Assembly (NCBI GenBank): GCA_021108215.1
Contig: JAIORK010000012.1
Location: 1-64,000, forward strand
DNA from: a bacterium
GTDB lineage: Bacteria; Oederibacteriota; JAAXVQ01; JAUVAV01
Direction: 5' to 3'
Length of the DNA: 64,000 nucleotides
Under the pieces are notes generated by a model. That model was not told the DNA's origin and did not search any database. It saw only the letters and a list, made by a program, of their open reading frames with translations. Shown here piece after piece: positions 21,001-33,000 of this stretch (within the stretch, counting starts at the first letter, position 1; each line of letters begins with the position of its first letter). The position numbers were made by a program, and so were the translations under genes.

Positions 21001-24000
21001 CGCGTGGTGGCGCATGAAATTACGCATTATCTGACCGATCAACAAGCGCAGGCCGAACAGAGATGGTGGCAACGCATCTCGGTTCTTGTTTGGGTCGTGG
21101 CGGAGTGGAAGTCCCTGGGCGCGGAGATGCAGCAAGCACGTGGGTCAAGGCGGGAACAACAGGCTGCCAGGACAGCAGCGCGTCTCCTCCAACAGAAGCA
21201 AAAAGCAAGTGCGACGGATCAGATGGAAAAAACCGGTCAGTTGGCCGCCCGGTCTGCGCAGGCTGAGTACTTCCCGGCTTGGAAATTTGCAACCCTAAGT
21301 TTGATGGTCTGGAGTACCTTAAATTTGCTGGGAGTGATTGCGTTTGCCCCCGGGGATGAAAACGCGCTGGGATTAATTTTTGGCGGTTTTTGGCAGAAGT
21401 TGGATTTGAAGGGTAAGCCCCGGCAGCCTGAAGTTGCGTCTGAGCGAAATACTTTGTACGTTAAGCAAGGATCGCGATGGGTTTATAAAGAAATGTTGGG
21501 CAAGAAAAAAAGAATAAATATAGATGAAGATTTTAAAAATGCGGGAAACGTTCTTGTCAAAAATGTTTATACCGATGCAGGAGGTGGGTTATCATTTGGC
21601 GGGAAAAAATTTTGGCGGACGTACGGTGTTGTGAAGAATAAAAAAGATATTACACTGGAATTTTCGGCGGGAGAATTGATTCGTGTCTGGTCTGGAGATC
21701 CATATCCTGAACATGAAATCAATAAACGAGACAGGGCTGTTTCTTTGGTTTGGGTTAAAAGCATGGGTGATTTTTTAGAACAGGATGTTTCCTTTTTAGG
21801 TCTGCGTGTGCAAGAGGTTGACCAAAAGAAATTGGCTAAGGCGATTCTTGAGAAAGTCCAGAGCGGGCTTGAAGTTGGAGACCGAGAAAAATTTATTGAA
21901 AAAGCTGCTGTTCTTGATCTGACCAATGATTCTGAATTGATTCGTCTGATTTTGGAAGTCATTGGCGGAAAAAAAGAGTTGTTGTCAACCTTGATTGAAC
22001 GATTCCAAGAAAAAATATCTATGGTGCGGATTTTAGCGGATATGGATAAATTGTTGGCAATGTATAGCTTGCGAAAAAAATATAATAAGCCGATTGATTT
22101 TTTTGTTATTTTGGCAAGTCTGCAAAGACGCGGCAATTGGAATGAAAACCTGAAGCTTTTGGATGAATACCTTCCCACTGGCACTCAGGTGTTCCTGACT
22201 GCAGTAGTTCGTTATAAAAAAGATCCCAAACTGATCCGTGAAATGATTGAAATGCTTCGTGTTGAAAATATTAATGATAAAAATATTACCGTGATACTTA
22301 AAAATGTTGATTCAATGGAAAAAATATCCCGCTGTCTGGAATTGGTAAGGCCGGTTGGAAAAACACAGCAAAGTGTCCTGGTTCGGTTTTTGATGAAAAA
22401 AGGAACCTTGGACGATTTAATGTATGTTTTTGAAATTTGGCGCGCGAAAATTCGGCCGGTTGACTTAGGAACACTAAATGACATTATTCAAAATTATTTA
22501 TCGGCAAGTGTGAAAAAAGAACTTATAGCGGAAGTTCGATCACTTCATGCTTTTCAAGCCGGTCTGCCGGACTTGACAGATGCTGCGGTTCGGTCTCAGC
22601 GTTCTTATTTGGCATTCAGAAGCCGGGTTCGCAAATTACGTTTCGATGAAATTGATCTGCTGATCCGGACAGTAGCACCGGAAAAGGCTTTGGAAACGGC
22701 CGGTTTTATCAAAGCAAGGAATCGCGCCGACCTTCAATTGTTGGGAGTGTATCTTGGGAAATATTCAAACTGTCGTTCTTACAAGCAGGTACGTGTTCTT
22801 GCCGGTGAACTCGACTACAAGGTTTTTTGGGAGGATATGGGGAAACTTTTGTACAGTTTGGATGCGGAGGTGTGCAGTAAGACACGGAACTTGATCACTA
22901 AACTTTATTTCACCCGATTAGCATATTTTGAGAAGCGTGGTTCAGCGGAATATGATGCTGCCATTGACAGCCTCATGCAGGCGCTCCGGAATTATGATGT
23001 TTATTATGGTTTTTTAAACGGTTGGAAGAAAGTGATTGTTTTTCCGCAATATGTGAAAAGTTATTTCAATCTGACGGGCGTCAAGGCTAAATACAGCGAT
23101 GTACCTCGGCCTTTGTGGGCAATTATGATTGAAGCCAATAAAAATATTGGCCGCGCTATCCGCTTGGGTCAGGATATGGATAATGAAATATTGACCCGGG
23201 CGTTGCAGGAAAAAAAATATTCAGCGGCAAAAATTGCGCAATATTTTGAATATGTGGTTGACTATCGAAGTCAAGTGCGGACCGATAGTGAGGTTGTTTA
23301 TCAAAATAAAAGAGTTGATATTTATGAGACAATCGGAACCATTCCCGAAGAATTTAAGGACGAGTTTCCGGACTGGGAAAGGGAGCGTTTTAATGGTGAT
23401 TCCGTCTGGCAGGAAGCCGGCGCTATTGGTAAAATCAAACCGCATCAAATTGATGTGGTGGATAAAGATACAATCAATATTAAAGGCGTTGCTATAAATG
23501 AACAAGGTCTGCCGGATCAAAATCAACCAATTGAATTAAATGTAAAACTGCGTTGGTTTTCCGATATTGAATTAAAAAAAACGGTTGATGTCCGCGATTT
23601 GATTTTACAGGTTCAACAATTAAAAAAACACAAACTCAGCAAAAAAGATCAGCAATTAATGGAAGCAGTTTTAAATGTATTAGATAAACATCTAAGTATT
23701 CATCGTAGTGGTTCGATGGATTTACTAAAATCGTTTGATGGATTATTTATCATCGAAAGGGTGGATGTTGTTCAAGGACCTAAGGATATGGTGTTTAAAG
23801 GTTTGGGACTTAGCAAAGCATTGTTATTTGATGAGGTTTATTTTCAAGGACTTCCAGCAACGTCCTTACTCGGTGCGTTATTACATGAAGCCGGTGAGGC
23901 AACAGATCTTTCATGGGCAAATCACCGATATTTAAGAGGAATAGGTAAAAAGGCAAGAGCGGAAAAGCAAGGTGATTTAACAGATGATGAGAAAGGTTTT

Positions 24001-27000
24001 GTAGCAAGGATTTTTGGTAATATTGCTCAGGATAAGCTTACTGAGTTGAGTTTGAAAAATAGTGCAGTTACAGATGAAGCTGAGTTGGCGCGCCAGGAAG
24101 CCATGCGGGAAGCATATCCTGCGGGCTGGGAATCTGAATATGCGTCTGAGCTTGCAGCGATTGAGGCAGAAGCGGACGCAGCGTATCAGGAAGTCAAGGG
24201 GGAGCGGCCTCGACAAAATCGCGTGATGGACCCGCAGGTTCGGCGTGAAAGGTATCTCAATCAAATTCCCGACGGTTTTGATCCGACAGCCAAGGTGCAA
24301 ATCAAGGGCATGGTCATGGACATTGATCTGACCATCACACCTGGATCGAAGTTGCCGATTGCCGCCAAGGCCTTGCAACAGATAAAGCGGGCGCTTAAGG
24401 CCGGAGTGCCGGTATTGCTCAACAGCGGGAGCCCGGGCCGGGTGGCGCAGACCGGAAAACTTTATACCAATCTTCGCGGGGAGTTTGAAACAGAGACGAT
24501 ATTGCATGAAGAACAGGCACTGGAAGTACGCATTATCAAACAAATTGTTGATGAGATGAAACGCACACAGGATCAGCGTTATCTGGTTAATCTTGAGATA
24601 CAGGGTGACAGCGGAAAAGAACATTTTAATTTTAACCGGCGGGGTGAAGCAATTTTCCGTAAAACGGAAGCGGCTGAAGCGACACCGGTTGAACAGATTA
24701 CCCTTGGGCGTGCCCTTGCTATTGCTTATTTGCAGGTGTTGGCAAGGCAGGGTCATGATTTTTCGAAACCGATTGAAGCACTGGGAGCGAGCGATAATTT
24801 TGTTGAGATGCGCTCGATTTTTGAATCAGCGGTGCAAGGTAAGACCAGTGCGTTTTTCCTTCGTTATAATAGTGAAATTAATATTTCCTCCCATGATTTT
24901 ATTGTGGACGGCCGCGATGTCTTAAAAACTGCACAACGAAATTTAAAAGAGCAGGGGTATGTCCTGGATACTGAAAAATTTAGAGCTTCTGCCGGACGTG
25001 ATTATCTTAAATACAGCTGTATTCGCAAGATTGATTCGGTCCGGCAATGGGCCGGACGCAACTCGCGTGAGGGCGTTTTGCTGGCGATGGGTGATTCGCG
25101 TACCGATGATTTTCTTTTTGAAGCAGTTCCCGGTGAAATTGTTTTTCCGGTTTTTTTAAGTCATGCAGCGGTGATTGCCGACAAACCCGGTGTTATAGTG
25201 GCGCGCCGTGAAAGCGGGTATTCCAATGTGGGGCATGTGGCTTCTGCCTTGGCCATGCAAAATTTTCTGGATGCACAGGAAGCCGGCGCGACATACAGCG
25301 AGCTTCGATTCCTGGATAACCGCTACTCGGTGATGGCGATGTTCGGGGAATTGGTTTTTACGACCGGAGATATTACCGCTATTCGTGCCAAAAAAGATAC
25401 AGTTGCTGCCATATCCGACGTAGAAAAAATAAAAGCACTCTTGGATAAGTTGCAGACTTTACGCGCCGGAATTGCCGGCAAACAATTTAAACGAGCGGCC
25501 CATGTTTTCGACGTACATTCCGAGCCAAAGATATTGGAAGAAATCATGTCCCGTGTTGAATTAGGCATGATTGACGAAGTCATTATTCACGGAGACAGCT
25601 TTGATCGCGCTCGTAACAATCGGGCAACGTTTGCTTTGTTGAAAAAGCTAAAAGAACAATTGGGAGACAATTGCATCATCCTCTTAGGCAACCATGATGT
25701 GGCCATGCTTCGAGCATTACTTTTGAATGACGTCGCGGCATTGGTGGAATGGTACAGAATCGGCGGCAAAGAATTCATGAAAGAAATAGGTGTTAAATCG
25801 GATATTTTAAAAGAGATCAGCAAAGCTGCGGCTGCTGTCCGCCAAAACAGACCTGTTGACAAAGGGATGGAGCACCGCCTTTATTTTGTGCTGGAGGAAG
25901 AAAGAAGCTTTTCGCAAGCCAGACAAGTGGCGCACTGGATGCTGCAAAATGCCGGGATATATAATGTTGATGAGCGGGGTGCTTTGAATGTTCATGCCGG
26001 TATTCCTTTGGATGATGATGCTCAACCACTGATTGATTTTACCACCTTAAATAGTCTGCAAAAGGAATTGACGGAACTGCAGGCGGAATTCAATAAAAAG
26101 CCATCTTTAGACGAACAGCAACATGCTACTCTGGCTCGGATTTTAACAGAAGCCAATGAAATATTTGAAGTGCGTGATGAAGACTGGTTGGGAAAACTTG
26201 TGGATAGCTCTAAAACGCTTGATGAGAAAAAGCTCCAGAGTTTATTAGACGCGTTTGGTGTACAAATTATTATTTTTGGACATATGTATTATAAAGAATT
26301 TCGTGATGTTGCTAAGCGTCTGTTCGGCGGAGATACGTGGAAACAACGCGCGCTCATTCATGATTATGAAGGTATAAAATCAACTTATGCCGAAACACCG
26401 CAAAAATTCGAGTTGATACTGGATAATAAACAGTATATTAAGCGGATCGACAGACAAATTGAACAATTGCAAGCATTGCTCCCGGATTCGGAAATGGATG
26501 GAGTAACGACAGGGAAAGTGTTAGGCGGCGGGATTATGCCCTGGTTCAGGGCTGTTTTTGTCAAACTTGGCATACAACCTGAAACCTATGATCGTTGGGT
26601 GGCCGGAATAGCGGAGAATTATATTTCCGCCCGGGTGGGCACAGTAGTGCTGGCTCCTTTGGTAATTTGGGCAGCTGCGAGTCTGGGATTTGATGCCAGT
26701 GGAATAACTGCTGACCAGACCGGTTGGCTGGCGTTTGTAGGCATGCATTTTATTCAGATGCTGGGCGGTTTGGTTTATAAAATATTAGGACGCGAGGTTC
26801 CTGTAGGGCTGCGTGCGCCACCCCTGGGTGATGGAATACTGGCAGGTATTATTGCTTTGGCGGGCATGGGATTAGGAATTTCGCCGCTTAGCCTTGGCGG
26901 AGTTGCCCTGCATTATACAGTCAACTGGCTGGCTCCATATTTAAAAAATCAACTACAACTTAGTAATCAGTTAAGTGTTTTAGGTGCGCTAACCGGCATT

Positions 27001-30000
27001 AGTTTAGCAGCAGCGATTGTTACCGGCAATCCCCTGGTTGTGGGAACAGTATTGTTAATTGCTACCGGGATAATAACTAATTGGGATAATTATTTAACAC
27101 AGCGTTTTGCGCAAGTAATGCCTGGAATACGTGTTGTATTTCCGGATTGGTTATGGCAGCCGTCCATTGTGATGATGGCCAAAGGGAAGCGCCGGGGCGG
27201 CGGGAAGACCGTCACAACTGAGGACAGACGTTTAAGGAATCAGGCCTATCAGGCCAGGCAGTTCCGGAAGGCTTTGCAGCCCGGGCAGGTATGGGTGGAT
27301 TTTGATGAAACAATAGAGTCGTCTGTGCGTTTGAACAGTGAAGAAGCCGGTCAATTGATCAAAAATGGGGAGTGGAGCTGGCGCCTTTTGAATGACCGGG
27401 TAGTGGTTCAGCCCAAAAAAGGCAGTGTACAGGATTTTATCAATCGTTTTGAAGATGATCGGGCAGCCAAGGCTGCGGAACTCTATGATTGGATGTCTGA
27501 TCAAGGCATTCACCTGGCGGCACTGGAAGGATTGGCGGACGAAGTATCGCTGTTGAATATGGATGAAATTATTGAGGGGATTGAAAACGGCGGCATTACA
27601 ACGGTCTATGATCCTGAAAGCGGGCGGATAGAACTTCGTGCTGTAGGTATTTCTGCGGAAATCTATATGGAAACCATTCTTAAGCAGCGCATTCGTCTGG
27701 CCCAGGATTTCCTGGATGAATTCAGGGAAGATGAAGTGATTCAGATGGGCTTTGATATGACCGAATCGGAAGCAGCGGCGATTCCTGAATTTTTCCGACT
27801 GGGTCTTCCCAATACAGCGGAGGTGGCGCAAGGGATACGCGCGGGACACTTGACATACCGCCTGCAGGCCGATGGTGAGATCCGACTTCGTTTAACCGGC
27901 ATGACTGTACAGGACTATTATGCTGCTTTGCAAAAATCGCGGACTGAGTTGGTGGCGGCTTTTGAAAAAGCACTCCCCGCTAATCCACTTTATATTGATT
28001 TGGAGAGTGATACCGGACGTGAAGTTTTTACGGGTTTTAATCGTCCCAATATTGTTGAAACCATTGCCGGATTGACGCAAGGTAAACTTAATTGGCGGAT
28101 GAATGAAAAAACCAATCGGCTAGAGGTTTATGTGGTTGATATGGGTACTGCTGAATATATGGCCGAAGTGACGGCTGCCCGAAGTCAGGCGGCGGATGAC
28201 TATGCTAAAACCGTGCAACCCGGTCAGATATACCTGGTCCGGAGCACTGCGCAGGAAAAACAGATTTCCGACAATGTATGGCCGACGGTGGAAGAGGTGG
28301 ACCGGTATCTGCGCGAGGGCCGGCTGGTGTTTTCGGAACAAAACGGTGTAAAAAAAGCCGGGGTGGTGGGCAAACCGCAATTGTTTTTTAGCTTAATTGA
28401 GAAAAACCGGAAAGCCCTCGAACGCTTGCTGCTAAGTCCGCTGCCGGAGACCGGTGTCATATTTATTGATTTGATGGACAAAGACGGTCAAGTGATTCAA
28501 TCAGAAACACGTCCGAATGCTTTTGAGACGGTCCGGCATATAAGGTCCGGTCGTCTGGTCCCGGTCATTACCGACAGCGGTTATGGTGTGCGTGTGGCGG
28601 GGATGGATGCCAAAGACTATGCCGAAGAGATCAGACAAACCCGGTTGGCAAGTGCGGATGAATTTTTAAAGACATTTACGGAATCACCTTTGGAAGATAT
28701 TCGCAACGGCAGCATCCGCGGATCAGTGAGTGAAGATGCGGCCCTCGTGAGGGCGGCAATTGCGCCCTTTGGGTTTGCCAATCACCGCCGGGAATCTTAT
28801 CGCGCTATTGCGCAAGGGCGGATGGTCTGGAGTTTTGAAAATAAAGTGCTGGCCCGTCATGTGGTGGGATTGAGCATTGTCGATTTTGTGGAAGACATGA
28901 TTGATGAGCGTCAGACCATGGCGGATGAGGTGCTGGCATTTATGCGGGAGAATGCTTTGGAGCGCATTGCGGTGGCTGAGGCGATACAGCCGGCCGGGGA
29001 AAAAGGTGTTCAGAAAAAAGTATTGCCCAAAAAGAAAAAAGGGAAAAAAGTTAAAGTCAGCAAGAGTGAGCGGGAACGGCGCAAACTTGCCCGGCAGGCT
29101 GAGATGCTTACGCTGTTTGAAGCTTACCGCAGTATTGTGATGGGACAGGTCGTGCCCAAGCGTTTGCGTGACGGGCGGCTGGAATTAGAACCGGTCGATT
29201 TGGAGAAAAAGGAACTTATCTTTGCAGTTAAAACAGGCAGGAAAGGCAAACAGATACCTGCCATCGCCGCTATTTTGGAAGATGATACAAAGCTTGCGAT
29301 GGGCGGTGTGACGCTGACCAAAGACGAGATTATCCGCGGGCTTGCGATGAATGCTTTGGAACTGGATCACAGTGTTGAACCTTCAGGTTTGAAAATAATG
29401 GCCGGATTTCCGGAATCTGCTTTTGTCTCAGCAGTTTTAGCGGAACGTGAGGCCCGGGAACAAGCGGGGAAGGAACCTTTTGGCACGAATAAGACGATTG
29501 CGGTTTTGGGCCTGCTGCCGACAGCGTTGGCAGTTGTGCTGGAAATTTTACTGGTGGCAGGCGGCAGTCATTTTGATATCGCATGGGGCGCCGGTCTGTT
29601 TTTAATGACAGTTGCCTATTTCGCCTACCGTTTGCCCATGGTCTGGGGTTATTTCCGTCAGGCGGTGCAACCGTACGCTCTGCGGGATTTGCGCGACGAT
29701 TTGCGTAAATTGCAGGGTGTACGCCTCAAGGTGCCGTTGCCGGATGAGTGGTCCGGGTGGTTGGATGGCCGTACCGCAGAAGTGCCGGCTGTTTTGCAGC
29801 AATTAAAAATCCGCAGTCTGAAAATCACACCCTGGCGTCTGCTCTTGTTGGGGGGGATTTCTTCATATTATAATCCTCGAAATCATGAAATGGGATTGCA
29901 TGAAAATCTACTCGCGCTTTCCACCCCGGCCCGCCTGCGGGTGGTGGCACATGAAGTGACCCATCTGCTTATTTCAGAAACACAACCGGTTGCGCGTACC

Positions 30001-33000
30001 TGGTGGACTGCCATTCCCGGAATGGCATGGCTGGTGGAGGAAGTGCGTGTTGTACTGGCCGAACCGCGCAGACTGTCTGTATCGGTTTGGGAAGAAGACA
30101 AACCGAGCAGTTTGCCTGATTATGATGTGATGATTGCCGATGCCTTTCAGGCAAATCAACCGGGCCGGGCCTTGGAGCAGGTGCAAGCAGCCTGGGCACA
30201 GGATGAGGGAGCGCTTGATCTGACATCACTGATGATCGCCCGGAGTTCTTTGCAACAAGTCTTGAAAAATCCGGAACTGTTTCCAGCCGAGGAGGTGGCC
30301 CGGTTGCTGCGTGTGATACCTCAAGCAGTTGAAGATCCCACGCTGACAGAGGCTTATGGCAGAATCACACAGGCGGGGCTTGACTATCTGGCAATGAATC
30401 GCGCCCGGATGCTGCTAACCGGTCTGCTAAGTGATGAGACCATTGCCATTGCGAAAAAAGTCAACTGGCTTAATTATTTACTGGCAGATCCGGATAAATA
30501 TCAGAGCGCTTCCCTGATTCTTGACTGGTTCCGGAAATCAGTACGTCAGGGTTTGGTGAGTATGGACACTTCGTGGATCACAACAGGCGATGTTGTCCAG
30601 TTGGTCCCGGCGCTGCTGCGGGCAACCGGCATGAAACTCAAATTGAATCTTTACGAAACCGCTTCGGCGCATGCTTTTCAGGGCTTGGTGCGTGCGCTGC
30701 ATCTTCTGCCTAAAGACGGCATTGTCGGCATTAATGAGGAACGCGAATCAGGTATGCGTGGTTTGGCTGCGCGTGAATTGCCGCAATGGCAAAAAGAAGC
30801 GCAGGCGGTTGTGGATAAACAGACAATCGCTTTGACATTCCGCGACAATCAGTTTGTAGCCACACCTTTTGAAAAAGGCGATGCCCGCTGTTTGACCATG
30901 GATTATACGCCATTGAAATACGGTGTTTCCGAAGAAGTGCCGACAGCGGTGATTGATAAAATCCGGGCGGATATGCGGCTGGATGGCAGGCAGGTAATTG
31001 TGCTTGGGTCGCCCGCACGCCGTGAACTTGATGTATTTATGGCTGAATATAATACACTCTATGGCGATCTGCCGATTGCTGAACGTCCGGTGGTTATCGC
31101 AGGGCTGCGCCATGATTCAGTGGATTATCCTGAGACTCCGCTGGATATTCTGGAAGGTCACCAAGGCCTGGTCAGACGGTCTGCTGATGAGGCTTTTCCG
31201 GATATGACCGGGAAAAATATTTTGGTTTTGGAGAGTGTCGGCGAACTACCGGCTTTTTATGGTGCCGGGGATGTTGCCGTTGTCGGTCATGACCGGAATG
31301 TTTTTGAGCCGGCGGTCCAAGGTAAACCGGTGCTGTTTTTTGGAAAACAATGGGAATACAACCGTGATGCCTGGCAGGGATTGCAGGATGCGGATGCAGC
31401 CCGTGTATTTGAGGGTTGGGTTCTTAAGAAATTTTTAGATGATCCGGTGCTTGCCCGTGAAATAGGCGAAAAAGGCCGCATCTATTTTAATACGTTTAAG
31501 GAGACGTATATTCCTCAGGCAGCGCAGAAGAGCGCTCTGCGCATTATCAGCAGTGTGCTGTTACAGGCACAGGTCCGGTCGGCGGATCAGCCGCGTCAAA
31601 CTGTCTGGCAGCGCCTGGTCGGTTTTGCTATCCGTTTTTTATCAGCCAAACAATCAGTTGCAACTGCGCCGATGTCCGGGGAAGATCAGGTTGGGATCAA
31701 TGGCGACCAATTTACCTTTCAAGCGCGGGGACGTCAAATTGAGACAGTACGCGGAAAGCTTCGTCCGGATACCGGTCTGGGTTTGGTGCTGAAAAATAAT
31801 CAGGGTGATGAATGGGTGGATCTTATGGTATACAGCATGCCCCTGCCGGGGATTGCCGGACGGGGTATACGCGGGACCTATATCACACCTGCGCTTCGGG
31901 AACAAGGTTTGTTACGCCCGCTCTTGAATGCCTATTTTACTGAATCCCCGCGTGTTCGACAGACCCATCCAAGCATGATGAATCTCCTTTTACTTGATTT
32001 TCTCCAGCAGGAATATGGTTTTGGTCCGCAAAAGGATACCGCGCAGCCTGCAGCATGGATCAAAGTTGAAACCCGAATGTCAGTGGAAGGAAAACCGGAA
32101 AAAGAGCTGCTGGTTTATATTGAAAACAAATCATTTCTGGAGCAATTTCAAGAACTTGTGACAGAGGATATGGATGTACAGAATACCTATGCAGAACAAA
32201 AAGATGCTTCCTTCCGGCCGGTTTATGTCGGGGAATCGCTGGTGGTCAGGGACCAGGCAAAATTTGATCAGGCCATGGCAAGTGTGCCGGTCATTGATCA
32301 AGCGGAAACAGCCCGGTTGCAATCAGTGGACGTACCGGTTTTGTCCGCAGAAGCGCAGCGCCAAGTTAATGATTTGGAGACGCTGCGTGACCGTATTGCC
32401 AATAAACGGTTTGCCCGCGTCGGGCACGTCTTTGATCTGCACAGTGATCCGGCTGCTTTGGAGCTTGCGGACGCCAAGGTGAAGGCAGGGGAACTGGATG
32501 AAATTATTTTTCACGGGGACGCCTTTGATCGCGGCAGGCGCAATCAGGAGACATTGCGTACCCTGCAGCGCCTGAAACGGGAATTGGGTGACCGCTTTGT
32601 CATGATCCTGGGTAATCATGAATTTATGCTCATCCGGGCGTTGCTCTTGGGCGAGGTTTATTATTTTTTGAAATGGTATGGCAATGGCGGCCGGGAATTT
32701 TTAGAGGAGCTTCAGGTACGTTCCGGTGACTTGGCACAAATTGAGCGGGCCATGCAATACCATGTGGCGGGAAAATCGGTGCCTGAGGAATTGGCAGCTT
32801 ACATTAAAATGATGATGGGTGATAAAGAAATCATGCGTGCTTATCAGGCGGCCCGTTGGGTGCTTATGAACAGCCGCCTGTATCATAAGGATGAACGCGG
32901 TTCGCTTAATGTGCATGCCGGCATGCCGCTGCACCCCAATGGGGAACCGGTTCTCTCACCCCGACAGTTGCAGCAGTCGCAGGAAGTGTTGAGGCGGCTC

